Positions 34,754 through 43,695 of a stretch of DNA of 64,000 nucleotides are shown here, one piece after another. Where the stretch lies: assembly GCA_944326325.1 (NCBI GenBank), contig CALVDQ010000001.1, positions 434,001 through 498,000 on the forward strand. The letters run 5' to 3'. This stretch comes from an uncultured Bacteroidales bacterium (GTDB lineage Bacteria; Bacteroidota; Bacteroidia; Bacteroidales; UBA932). The number at the start of each line of letters is the position of its first letter. Positions within the stretch are counted from its first letter, which is position 1. Under the pieces are notes generated by a model, which saw only the letters and a program-made list of their open reading frames with translations, had not been told where the DNA came from and made no database searches. The position numbers were made by a program, and so were the translations under genes.

Positions 34754-37700
34754 ATGAAAAGACGTGTTTTTTCTGCCGCAGCGGCTGTCATTGTGGGGAT
34801 TTTCTCTTTTACCTCCGCCGCTGCAGCACCCGGGGCCCCCGCAGGGACCTATGATGTGGTGATCGTCGGGGGTACCCCTGGCGGAATCATGGCCGCCATT
34901 TCGGCTGCGCGCGAAGGGAAGGACTGCCTTGTCCTGGAGAGGTCCGGACATATAGGCGGGCTCCCGTCGAACGGGCTCGGGGCTACTGATATCGGTACAA
35001 GGGAAGCCACTACAGGGCTGTTTGCCGAGTTCATCGAACTGAACAGGCAACATTATGTCTCCGAATACGGGCCTGACTCCGAGCAGGTGAAGAAATGCAG
35101 CGGAGGCTATCATTTCGAGCCCGGCGTGGCCGAACGGAATTTCTGGAAGATGATTTCGGAGGCCGGCCCCGGCAAGATAGACATCCTTACCATGCGCCAG
35201 TTCGACTCGTCCGCCGGTAATCTGGAGATGGACGGGGACAGGATAACCGCAGTGAAGATTCTGGACCGGGAGAATGGCGACATCGAGGTCTATCGCGGGA
35301 AAATATTCATTGACGCCACCTACGAGGGCGATCTCGGGGCCGCTGCCGGAGTGCCGTTCCGTCTGGGGAGGGAGTCTGCGTCCGAATTTTCAGAGCCTTG
35401 CGCAGGGAAGGTCTACCGCTGGTGGAAGCACGGGCCGAACGAGGCCGGCTCTACCTACGAGGGAGACGATGCCATCCAGGCCTACAATTACAGGGTGTGT
35501 CTCACTACTGACAAAGACAATTTTGTTCCTATTCCCAAGCCTGAAAACTACGACAGGGAAGAGTATGTTTCACTCATAGAGGATGTATATACCGGGAGAA
35601 ATGCCGATGTCCGTTTCAAGAAAGTAACTCCGGAGCAGATGGAGGCCAACCGCCAGAGAATCCTTGCCGGCGGACGCACTGCGATACCCGGGGACCCGTG
35701 GGGGATGTGGAAGGTGACGAACATGGTGCATCTGCCGAATGCCAAGACCGATGCCAACAACCAGCACCTCGCCCTCATCTCCACCGACCTTCCGGAAGAG
35801 AACTGGCCGTGGCCGACGGCTGACTGGGAGTGGCGGGACAGGTTCGCGCAGAGATTACGGGACTATACTCTCGGGCTTTTCTGGTTCGCCCAGCACGACG
35901 AGGCTCTTCCTCCGCAGTTCAGGGAAGCCTGCCTGCAGTACGGGCTGGCAGCCGACGAGTACACCGACAACGGCAATTTCCCGCGTCAGGTCTATGTCCG
36001 TGAGGGACGCCGTCTCGAAGGTACGTATTTCTTTACCGCCAATGATGTCCTGCCGGTTTCCGAAGGTTCCCGTCCTCCGGTGAATCCCGCCTCGGTGACT
36101 GCCAGCCACTATGCCCTCGACTCTCATGCTGTTCACAAGCGAGAGGAAGGACGGGTGCATCTGGACGGCTTTTTCAGTTATCCGTCGGCCGTCTACACCG
36201 TTCCTTACGGGGTCATGGTGCCGAAAAAGGTGGACAATCTGCTCTTTCCCGTGCCTGTGTCAGGGAGTCATGTCGGCTTCTCGACCATGAGGATGGAGCC
36301 TTGCTGGATGGCTCTCGGAGAGGCTGCCGGCGTGGCTGCTTCATTGGCTATAGATGGCGGCTGCGACGTCAGGAGCATACCCGTAGGCGATATGCAGAGG
36401 ATTCTGCTCGAGAACGGGGCTACCTTGATATATTTCAAGGACTTGAAACCGTCGGACCCGGATTTTGAACAGGTGCAGATTCTGGCCCTGAAAGGCTATT
36501 TCCCTGACTGGAACGCTTCTCTGGACAAGCCTTTGGACAAGGCGACTGCCGAGCTTTGGAGCCGGCTTTCAGGAAAAAGAATATCAGCCGACGGCGGCAC
36601 CCGCAGGCAGTGGCTCAGGGCTCTTGAGGGTAATGATATCCATGACACTGTCCCTGATTGGGCGTGGACTGGATTCAGGCGTCCGGAGGGTGTCAACCCG
36701 GTAATATCTCCTGATACCACGACCCGTTTCTTCTGCCCGGTCCAGAAGAAATCCGTGCCGTGGGAAGGGAATGACACGTTCAACCCAGGGGCTGCAGTCT
36801 ACAAGGGGGACATCGTTGTCCTGTACAGGGCGGAAGACAATTTCGGCGAAGGCATAGGCAAGAGGACCTCCCGTCTGGGCTATGCCCGGTCGGAGGACGG
36901 CCTGCATTTCAAACGCTCGAAGAAGCCTGTGTTTTACCCTGACAATGACGCCCAGAAGATTCACGAGTGGCCGGGAGGATGCGAAGACCCCCGTATCGCG
37001 GTGACGGAGGACGGCCTGTATGTGATGTTCTATACCCAGTGGAACCGGAAGACCGCCCGTCTGTCCGTGGCCACGTCGAGGAATCTGAAAAAATGGGAGA
37101 AGCACGGTCCGGCTTTCGAGGAGGCTTACGACGGACGTTTCTACGACATGTTCTGCAAGTCGGCTTCCATCATAACCCGCATAAAGGACGGGAAGCAAGT
37201 GATAGCGAAGATTGACGGGAAATACTGGATGTACTGGGGCGAGAGGTTCGTGAATGTCGCCACTTCGGAGAATCTGGTGGACTGGACCCCGATGCTTGAC
37301 GGGAAGGGGGACCTGCTGAAGATAGTCCGTCCCCGCAAGGGCCATTTCGACAGCGACCTGACCGAATGCGGACCTCCTGCGGTGATTACCGATAATGGGA
37401 TCCTTCTTATGTACAACGGCAAGAACAGCGGGGGGCCCGGCCGTGACAGGAGATATACGGCGAATTCCTACTGCGCCGGCCAGCTGCTTTTCGACAAGAA
37501 TGACCCGACCAGGCTTATCGGGCGTCTCGACGAGCCGTTTTTCGTCCCGGAGGCTCCTTTTGAGAAGAGCGGTCAGTATCCGGCCGGAACGGTTTTCATA
37601 GAAGGACTCGTGTATCATGAAGGAAACTGGTTCCTGTACTACGGATGTGCGGATTCCAGGGTCTCGGTTGCGGTGATGCCAGAGACTGAGGCTTCCGGCA

Positions 37701-38578
37701 TGGCTTCCGCCGAAGGCTCCGGCATTGGCCCGGATGCGCCCGGCGGGGCCGAGGCTTTCAGAGGAAAGAACCTCGCGGTCTTCGGAAACAGCATCACGGC
37801 AGCCAGGAACAGCTGGGCGTTCAGGGTAAGGGATTCCCTCGGCTTCGGGGGTTTCTACAACGGCTCTGTCGGGAGTTCCGTGTGGGGCAAGCGTGAAAGG
37901 CCGGACGGCATCACGCAGGATTTCGGCACTCCCGGTTTCGCCGGCATAGGCAACAGCAGCCATCCTTCGCTCCAGGCCCGGTACAACAACTGCGCTGTGG
38001 TCCACGTCCAGAAATTCCTGTCTTCGGACTTCGATCCCGATGTCATCATCCTGTCTTACGGGACCAACGATAAGCTTTCAGAGAAGAACGAGCCGGCTCT
38101 CAGGGAGGCTCTTGCCAGGCGGAAACTTTCCACGGACGAAGCCTTCGGCCTGACCGGAGGGATGGTCTGGTGTCTCGACACTCTGACGACGAGGTTTCCC
38201 GATGCCCGGATAGTCGTCCTGCTGCCTGTCCAGGCCGACGACTCGCTGGAAAAATACAGGGACAGGAATAAGAACAATCTGAAAAAGATGCGGACTATGA
38301 AGAAAATCTGCCGTGCTTTCGACGTGGAGTATTTCGACTGCTATCACGGCAGCGGGATAGATGCATCCAATGTCTCGGCCACGCTTCTGGACGGGCTGCA
38401 TCCCAACGCCGCCGGCCAGAAACTCCAGGCCGACTTCGTCATCGGGGAACTTCTTTGTGCTTCCATTGGAGCGACAAGAATAGACTCACTGCACCGAGGA
38501 CCCTCGACAAGGTTTCGAGGACAATTAACCGCAAAATTTGCGGCTTATTGCCCGCATGGAGCCGAAGCAAGTCTGTAA
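34754..38578 (+). CDS. Three-domain fusion: FAD-dependent oxidoreductase, GH130, SGNH hydrolase
   Basis: A single 1274-residue exported frame joins three catalytic modules. (1) About residues 33-640: FAD-dependent oxidoreductase (PF12831 type), with signature GGTPGGIMAAISAAREGKDCLVLE and a xanthan-lyase-like C-part. (2) About 665-970: GH130 propeller, with FNPGAAVYKGD at 676 and the diagnostic GCEDPRI at 742-748; whether phosphorylase or beta-mannosidase cannot be told. (3) About 1005-1235: SGNH hydrolase with GNSIT (Ser1013), GTND (Asn1105) and DGLHPN (Asp1213, His1216), probably an esterase. A Sec signal precedes it all. The last 30 or so residues (from about IGATRID) look like extra sequence coded by palindromic DNA. 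The frame is unbroken. Each module is seen; joint action is inferred. Confidence 0.85.
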   Translation: MKRRVFSAAAAVIVGIFSFTSAAAAPGAPAGTYDVVIVGGTPGGIMAAISAAREGKDCLVLERSGHIGGLPSNGLGATDIGTREATTGLFAEFIELNRQHYVSEYGPDSEQVKKCSGGYHFEPGVAERNFWKMISEAGPGKIDILTMRQFDSSAGNLEMDGDRITAVKILDRENGDIEVYRGKIFIDATYEGDLGAAAGVPFRLGRESASEFSEPCAGKVYRWWKHGPNEAGSTYEGDDAIQAYNYRVCLTTDKDNFVPIPKPENYDREEYVSLIEDVYTGRNADVRFKKVTPEQMEANRQRILAGGRTAIPGDPWGMWKVTNMVHLPNAKTDANNQHLALISTDLPEENWPWPTADWEWRDRFAQRLRDYTLGLFWFAQHDEALPPQFREACLQYGLAADEYTDNGNFPRQVYVREGRRLEGTYFFTANDVLPVSEGSRPPVNPASVTASHYALDSHAVHKREEGRVHLDGFFSYPSAVYTVPYGVMVPKKVDNLLFPVPVSGSHVGFSTMRMEPCWMALGEAAGVAASLAIDGGCDVRSIPVGDMQRILLENGATLIYFKDLKPSDPDFEQVQILALKGYFPDWNASLDKPLDKATAELWSRLSGKRISADGGTRRQWLRALEGNDIHDTVPDWAWTGFRRPEGVNPVISPDTTTRFFCPVQKKSVPWEGNDTFNPGAAVYKGDIVVLYRAEDNFGEGIGKRTSRLGYARSEDGLHFKRSKKPVFYPDNDAQKIHEWPGGCEDPRIAVTEDGLYVMFYTQWNRKTARLSVATSRNLKKWEKHGPAFEEAYDGRFYDMFCKSASIITRIKDGKQVIAKIDGKYWMYWGERFVNVATSENLVDWTPMLDGKGDLLKIVRPRKGHFDSDLTECGPPAVITDNGILLMYNGKNSGGPGRDRRYTANSYCAGQLLFDKNDPTRLIGRLDEPFFVPEAPFEKSGQYPAGTVFIEGLVYHEGNWFLYYGCADSRVSVAVMPETEASGMASAEGSGIGPDAPGGAEAFRGKNLAVFGNSITAARNSWAFRVRDSLGFGGFYNGSVGSSVWGKRERPDGITQDFGTPGFAGIGNSSHPSLQARYNNCAVVHVQKFLSSDFDPDVIILSYGTNDKLSEKNEPALREALARRKLSTDEAFGLTGGMVWCLDTLTTRFPDARIVVLLPVQADDSLEKYRDRNKNNLKKMRTMKKICRAFDVEYFDCYHGSGIDASNVSATLLDGLHPNAAGQKLQADFVIGELLCASIGATRIDSLHRGPSTRFRGQLTAKFAAYCPHGAEASL

Positions 38579-38596
38579 CCGGCAAATCTATTTCTT

Positions 38597-38631
38597 TTTG
38601 AGAGCAAGTTCAACTGGTTTTGCTATATTTG
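38597..38631 (+). promoter_or_regulatory. Candidate promoter of the AAA ATPase gene
   Basis: TTTG at 38597-38600 and TATATTTG at 38624-38631 are separated by 23 bases, three more than usual. Transcription would start near 38637, about 90 bases before the ATG. An inverted repeat ATTAAGT/ACTTAAT lies in that leader. Confidence 0.5.
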
Positions 38632-38725
38632 CACTATTAAGTGCGGATTTATGTTGAATTTTACATTTTTCCATACTTAATGGTGGAAATATCCGCCGTC
38701 TGAACGGAAAATTTATCTGCTAGGA

Positions 38726-40099
38726 ATGATGAAAATTAAACGGGACATACTTGATACTCTGAAAGACTGGAAAAATTATCCGGACAATGAGAGAAAACCG
38801 CTTCTGCTCAGGGGAGCCAGACAGACCGGAAAGACATGGATAATGGAATCATTCGGCAAGGAATGTTTCGAGCATTACATTAAATTTGACTTTGACCGTA
38901 CACCGGAACTGAAAACCGTTTTCAGAAATACGAAGGAGCCGGAAAGGCTGATTAAAGAGCTTTCCCTTTATTCAGATGTTCCTATAGAGCCGGGCAAGAC
39001 ACTCATTATCTTCGATGAGATACAGGAATGCGAAGAAGCATTGAACAGTCTGAAATATTTCTGTGAAGATGCTCCGCAGTATCATATTGTCGCAGCCGGC
39101 TCTCTGCTTGGTGTGGCTGTCAAGAGGAAAAACATGTCCGTACCAGTGGGAAAAGTTCGGACTCTTAAAGTCTATCCTTTGACTTTCAAGGAATTTCTTG
39201 CAAAATCGGATCCCAGGACAAGTGATTTTATAGAAAATATGACTGCCATAGGACATCTTCCTGAAATTATCATGAATAAGCTTCTCCTTGAATATAAGCG
39301 TTATTCGATATGTGGAGGAATGCCTTCCGTAGCGACGAAACTTTTGGAAAACAAGGGTATGTCTTCCGTAGAGGAGGAACTGCAGGAAATACTTGACTTG
39401 TATGAGCTTGATTTCTCCAAATACGCTACACCTCTGCAGGTTTCAAGGATAACGTCACTTTGGCATTCTTTGCCGTCGCAGCTCTCTAAAGAGAACAGGA
39501 AATTCCTGTATAAGGTAATCAGGACCGGTGCAAGAGCCAAAGACTACGAGGATGCGCTGACCTGGCTTGAAGATGCCGGTATGGTGTACAGGGTCTTCAA
39601 TGTTTCCAAGCCGGGGATGCCCCTCAGTGCATATTCCGAACTTGATTCGTTCAAGGTATACGCTTGTGACTGCGGCCTTTTGAGGCGTCTTGCGAAAATA
39701 CCGGCTGAAGTTGTCCTTGACGGCAATTACGGTTATACGGAATTTAAGGGAGCAATGGCTGAAAATCTTGTTTTGCAGTCTCTTATGACGGAACTCGACG
39801 GTAATGTCCCATATTACTGGAATTCAGGAAATACCGCTGAAGTGGAATTCGTAATCCAGATTGGCACACGGATAATCCCTGTGGAGGTAAAGGCAGAGAA
39901 CAGAATCAGTGGCAGGAGTCTTTCTGAATACGCAAAAAAATTCAGCCCTGAATACCGGATAAGATATTCGTTCCAGAACCTCCAGTACAACGACGGTCTC
40001 CTCAGTTGTCCGTCTCCGCTGGCAGGGTGGACACGGAAATTGCTGGAGCTGTCTAATTCCAGTTCCAGGACACCTCGGAAATCTCTCGTAAAAATTTAA
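38726..40099 (+). CDS. AAA_14/DUF4143 ATP-binding protein
   Basis: This 457-residue protein has an N-terminal AAA+ ATPase domain (Walker A GARQTGKTW, about residues 30-38; Walker B TLIIFDEIQ, about 90-98) and a C-terminal DUF4143 domain of restriction-endonuclease-like fold (from about 300: ENLVLQSLMTEL, YYWNSGNTAEVEFVIQIGTRIIPVEVKA). This last block has the Glu-x-Lys arrangement of a PD-(D/E)XK-type site. Members are often multi-copy in Bacteroidetes and have no settled role; defence or DNA binding is guessed from the fold. Its codons look lower in GC than the neighbours, and it stands alone, so it may be mobile. Start could also be the ATG at 38729. Confidence 0.85.
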   Translation: MMKIKRDILDTLKDWKNYPDNERKPLLLRGARQTGKTWIMESFGKECFEHYIKFDFDRTPELKTVFRNTKEPERLIKELSLYSDVPIEPGKTLIIFDEIQECEEALNSLKYFCEDAPQYHIVAAGSLLGVAVKRKNMSVPVGKVRTLKVYPLTFKEFLAKSDPRTSDFIENMTAIGHLPEIIMNKLLLEYKRYSICGGMPSVATKLLENKGMSSVEEELQEILDLYELDFSKYATPLQVSRITSLWHSLPSQLSKENRKFLYKVIRTGARAKDYEDALTWLEDAGMVYRVFNVSKPGMPLSAYSELDSFKVYACDCGLLRRLAKIPAEVVLDGNYGYTEFKGAMAENLVLQSLMTELDGNVPYYWNSGNTAEVEFVIQIGTRIIPVEVKAENRISGRSLSEYAKKFSPEYRIRYSFQNLQYNDGLLSCPSPLAGWTRKLLELSNSSSRTPRKSLVKI

Positions 40100-40122
40100 A
40101 CTGTTTCTGAAAATTCGGCACT

Positions 40123-42063
40123 ATGAAGCATTTATTTCTTTCGGCTGCAGCTTTACTGCTCCTTATGTTGGCTCCTGGCTGTTCGAGGCCTGTGAAGATT
40201 GTCGAGAATCCTCTCATAGAGGCATCGACGAATCCGTCTGTAGATATCACGAGGGCGGAGCTGACGGATTCCTCCACCGTGTTGACAGTGACCGTCTCCC
40301 CGCTGCGCAGGACAGTCCTTGAGCTTGCCCCGGACATAAGCATAACCTGCCAGGGGAAGAAATACCCGATGACCGGCACTGAAGGTCTGGATGCGGGGAA
40401 TGTCTGCAGGGTGCCGGACAGCGGGACAGCCTCTTTCCGCCTTGAGTTCGGACCTGTCCCGGAGGATGCGGAATCCCTTGACCTGGATTTCAGGTACAGC
40501 GGGGGCAAGGTGACCCTGGCCGGGGTGGACCTTTCAGGAAAGAAGGAGTACGGCCTCCCGGAAGGCCTGCCGCGCGGTCTCGGGAAAGTCCGGGGAAACC
40601 TTCCGGTGCCGGAGCCTGTGTTCGCCTGCGGGGAGACCAGCCTGAAGATACATTGCCTGCACTACCGGAAGGAAATGGTCCAGAGCCTGACTGTCCTTAC
40701 GAAGACTGTCTTCGGGGACGATGAGTTTATCCTGGACATAGACCCAGCCTCCGGCATTGCCGTCTGCAGTTTCATGCAGTACGGTCCGGCTTTCATCAGG
40801 ATTTTGTCTTCAGGTGGGAATGCCGTTGCCTGGACCGCTCCGGGGGAAGATGCTGAACTCTACCTGGACATGAGGCAGAGCGGGAGCTGGACGAAGACCC
40901 GTGTCCCGAGATTCGGGGGATTCCCCCAGACCGACAGCCTACGTAAAGCCTTGAGGCCCCTGACTGTGCGTCCTGTCTATGCTTCAGGGACATACGGGGA
41001 CCTGACAAATGCCTTCGCAGTCGAGTCCTGGAGGGACCTGGACCGTTTCAGCCTGGATGTGGACTATACCGATGTGCCCCTGTATGAAATGTCTGCCGAC
41101 GAATACACGGACTACATAATGTCGAAATACCGGGCCCTGTCGGATAGCATAGCGGGGTGCGGGGCCGGACGCATGACGGAAGGCATACTCCGGACTACCC
41201 TGGCGCAGGAGGCTCTGTATGCGATAATCGATTCGGATATGCTTCGCAAGACGAATTATATGGATATCAACGGGCTTACCTTCATTGACCTGTACAGGAA
41301 AAAGATAACCCTTCCGGAAGTGGATACCATGACGGCCGTGAACTACTCTGTAATACGTGATATCCACGGAATAAACAGTTCCGGGATGCTTCTGGGGATG
41401 AAGCTTGACCGTTACCTCGGCTGCATAGACTACCTTTACCCGTCCGTCGCTGCAATCGCGGGCCTTGAAGACGGTCTCATACCGGACCTGAATGCAATAA
41501 GCGGAATGGAGGGCAGGGCCAGGACTGCCGGACTTACCGAAGAGGATTTCCGCAGGCTCGGGGAAATGGACAACCCTTTCTATCTTGAGGCGTTGAAGAC
41601 CATGCAGGAGAAGACTCTGGAGGAAATGGCACGTGAAGCGGTAGTACAGGAGGTCCCGGACGTGGACGGGGACGGACTTTTCGATGCCATTATAGCTCCT
41701 CACAGGGGGAAGGTGGTGCTTGTGGATTTCTGGAATACCTGGTGCGCCCCGTGCCGTGCAGCGATAAGGGCGTCCGAACCACTTAAGGAGACGGACCTGG
41801 CGAGTGACAGCCTCGTGTGGATATACGTGGCCAACGAATCTTCGCCGGAGGAGGAATACCGGGCCATGATCCCGTCCATCAAGGGGCTGCATTATTATCT
41901 GGATGCCGGACAATGGAGCCGGGTGGCCGGGAAATTCGGCATAAACCAGATTCCGGCATACGTCCTTGTGGACAGGGACGGGAACTATTCCCTCCGGGAA
42001 GACTTCGTGCGCGACAGGGATCTGATGGTACGCACCCTACGGAAAATGCTCGGAAAGGAATGA
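40123..42063 (+). CDS. TlpA-like thioredoxin-fold lipoprotein
   Basis: This 646-residue lipoprotein (lipobox APGC) ends with a thioredoxin-like TlpA/ResA domain, where WNTWCAPC gives the CxxC pair Cys541 and Cys544 and FGINQIPAYVLVDRDG is the cis-Pro loop. The N-terminal 500 residues contain no domain I know, except for a beta-rich first half. Such proteins are common in Bacteroidetes and probably reduce periplasmic disulfides. The gene starts 23 bases after the AAA gene but the two have unrelated functions. The protein is larger than most TlpA lipoproteins (350-450 residues) because of the N-terminal region. Confidence 0.8.
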   Translation: MKHLFLSAAALLLLMLAPGCSRPVKIVENPLIEASTNPSVDITRAELTDSSTVLTVTVSPLRRTVLELAPDISITCQGKKYPMTGTEGLDAGNVCRVPDSGTASFRLEFGPVPEDAESLDLDFRYSGGKVTLAGVDLSGKKEYGLPEGLPRGLGKVRGNLPVPEPVFACGETSLKIHCLHYRKEMVQSLTVLTKTVFGDDEFILDIDPASGIAVCSFMQYGPAFIRILSSGGNAVAWTAPGEDAELYLDMRQSGSWTKTRVPRFGGFPQTDSLRKALRPLTVRPVYASGTYGDLTNAFAVESWRDLDRFSLDVDYTDVPLYEMSADEYTDYIMSKYRALSDSIAGCGAGRMTEGILRTTLAQEALYAIIDSDMLRKTNYMDINGLTFIDLYRKKITLPEVDTMTAVNYSVIRDIHGINSSGMLLGMKLDRYLGCIDYLYPSVAAIAGLEDGLIPDLNAISGMEGRARTAGLTEEDFRRLGEMDNPFYLEALKTMQEKTLEEMAREAVVQEVPDVDGDGLFDAIIAPHRGKVVLVDFWNTWCAPCRAAIRASEPLKETDLASDSLVWIYVANESSPEEEYRAMIPSIKGLHYYLDAGQWSRVAGKFGINQIPAYVLVDRDGNYSLREDFVRDRDLMVRTLRKMLGKE

Positions 42064-42085
42064 CAGGTGCTGCCTGCAAAAATAA

Positions 42086-42117
42086 TTTGGTAAAACAGAA
42101 CAAGAAAGGTATTTTTG
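42086..42117 (+). promoter_or_regulatory. Promoter of fabG
   Basis: TTTG (42086-42089), 20 bases, TATTTTTG (42110-42117): a perfect Bacteroidetes promoter, 36 bases before the fabG ATG. Confidence 0.75.
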
Positions 42118-42153
42118 CAGGATAATTTGAATACCAATTAAACAAGAGACAAA

Positions 42154-42900
42154 ATGGGACTTCTAAACGGAAAAGTCGCCCTCATAACAGGGGCGGCAAG
42201 AGGAATAGGCAAGGCAATCGCCTTGAAATTTGCGTCGGAAGGTGCTAACATCGCATTTACCGACCTTGCAATCAACGAAGCTGCCGAGGCAACCGTGAAG
42301 GAAATCGAGGCATACGGCGTTAAAGTGAAGGCTTATGCATCAAACGCCGCCGATTTCGAGGAGACTCACAAGGTGGTGGCTGAAATACTGGCCGAATTCG
42401 GACATATTGACATACTTGTGAACAATGCCGGAATAACCAAGGACGGTCTCATGCTCCGTATGGAGGAAAAGCAGTGGGATGCCGTCATTGCCGTGAACCT
42501 GAAATCCGCCTTCAACTTCATACATGCGGTAACACCGGTAATGGCAAAGCAGAGAGGTGGAAGCATCATCAATATGTCTTCCGTAGTCGGTGTTTCCGGA
42601 AATGCGGGACAGTGCAACTATTCCGCATCCAAGGCCGGCCTTATCGGTCTTGCCAAATCCATCGCCAAGGAAATGGGTCCTCGCGGGATACGTGCGAACT
42701 GCATAGCTCCGGGATTTATCATCACCGACATGACCAACGCGCTTCCTGAAAAGGTTCGTCAGGAATGGGAGAAGCAGATCCCTCTCAGAAGGGGCGGCAC
42801 TCCGGAGGATGTGGCCAATGTCGCCCTGTTCCTGGCTTCGGACCTTTCTTCCTATGTCAGCGGACAGGTCATACATTGCTGCGGTGCCATGAACTGCTAA
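42154..42900 (+). CDS. fabG: 3-oxoacyl-[acyl-carrier-protein] reductase
   Basis: This 248-residue short-chain dehydrogenase reduces 3-oxoacyl-ACP with NADPH in fatty acid elongation. The TGAARGIGKAIALKFASEGA cofactor motif, NNAGITKDGLMLRM, the active-site Ser (MSSVVGVSG), and Tyr/Lys in YSASKAG are in place. The IAPGFIITDMT segment and the C-terminal SGQVIHCCGAM are typical of FabG, though the final residues differ slightly from the common GGM ending. Its stop codon touches the comF start codon directly. Its own promoter is strong. Confidence 0.93.
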   Translation: MGLLNGKVALITGAARGIGKAIALKFASEGANIAFTDLAINEAAEATVKEIEAYGVKVKAYASNAADFEETHKVVAEILAEFGHIDILVNNAGITKDGLMLRMEEKQWDAVIAVNLKSAFNFIHAVTPVMAKQRGGSIINMSSVVGVSGNAGQCNYSASKAGLIGLAKSIAKEMGPRGIRANCIAPGFIITDMTNALPEKVRQEWEKQIPLRRGGTPEDVANVALFLASDLSSYVSGQVIHCCGAMNC

Positions 42901-43656
42901 ATGGACGGAATCGGATATCTGCTGTCAAGCCTCGCCGACCTTGCGCTGCCACGCACCTGCATGGTCTGCGGCAGACAGCTCGGTGTGAGGGAAAGTTATC
43001 TGTGCATATATTGCTCGGCTGACTTTCCCTTCACTCATTTCTGGGATTCTCCGCACAACGAGATGGCTGACAGGCTGAACTCGCTTATCAGCAGGGATAT
43101 GGAAGAGAGCGGAGGCTCCTTGTCATACGAACGCTATTCCGGTGCCTCCGCCCTGTTTTTCTATCGCTCCGGTGCAGGATACAGGCATATTGCGCAGCAG
43201 CTGAAATACGGGAAACGGGTGGATGCGGGACGTTTTTTCGCCCGACTTCTGGCCGAACGCATATTCCAGGCGGAAGAGTTCAGGAGTGTGGATGTTGTGG
43301 TCCCGGTCCCTCTGCACCGGAGACGCCGCCGGGAGCGCGGATATAACCAGGCCGAAGTCATCGCGGAAGTGCTGGCCGCATCAGGCGGATGCAGGATGGC
43401 GAAAGATATGCTTGTACGCGGGAGATACACTGAAACGCAGACGAAACTGTCAGTCGATGCAAAGAAGGCCAATGTCCGGGGAGCCTTCCGTGTGGCTGCA
43501 GACAAGGCCCGGAAATACTCTCCTTCCCACATCCTTCTTGTGGACGATGTCTTCACCACCGGTGCGACCATTAATGCGTGCCACCATGCCCTGCGCAGTT
43601 TCTACGGCCCCCGCCTCCTCATCAGCGCAGCTACCTTGGGCTTTGTCGGCGGGTGA
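42901..43656 (+). CDS. comF: ComF family phosphoribosyltransferase-like protein
   Basis: This 251-residue protein has an N-terminal zinc-binding module with Cys20, Cys23, Cys35 and Cys38 and a phosphoribosyltransferase fold with the PRPP motif LLVDDVFTTGAT. The VVVPVPLHRRRRRERGYNQA segment is characteristic of ComF/GntX family members, which support DNA uptake in some bacteria; the role in Bacteroidetes is not established. The ATG follows the fabG stop without a spacer, so the genes share a transcript. A repeat element begins 40 bases after its stop. Confidence 0.9.
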   Translation: MDGIGYLLSSLADLALPRTCMVCGRQLGVRESYLCIYCSADFPFTHFWDSPHNEMADRLNSLISRDMEESGGSLSYERYSGASALFFYRSGAGYRHIAQQLKYGKRVDAGRFFARLLAERIFQAEEFRSVDVVVPVPLHRRRRRERGYNQAEVIAEVLAASGGCRMAKDMLVRGRYTETQTKLSVDAKKANVRGAFRVAADKARKYSPSHILLVDDVFTTGATINACHHALRSFYGPRLLISAATLGFVGG

Positions 43657-43695
43657 TCCGCAGGAATACACTTTTAGTACACCTCGACAAAAATT

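Noticed and set aside
38601..38624. Third HTCS operator near the AAA gene (TTTGAGA at 38597-38603)
   Set aside because: Only one half site is present; the position 21 bases on has TTTTGCT, and the gene is not part of the PUL.
43657..43695. Transposase or phage remnant next to tRNA-Leu
   Set aside because: The 200-base gap holds only the non-coding repeat; there is no integrase gene and no direct repeat of the tRNA 3' end was seen.
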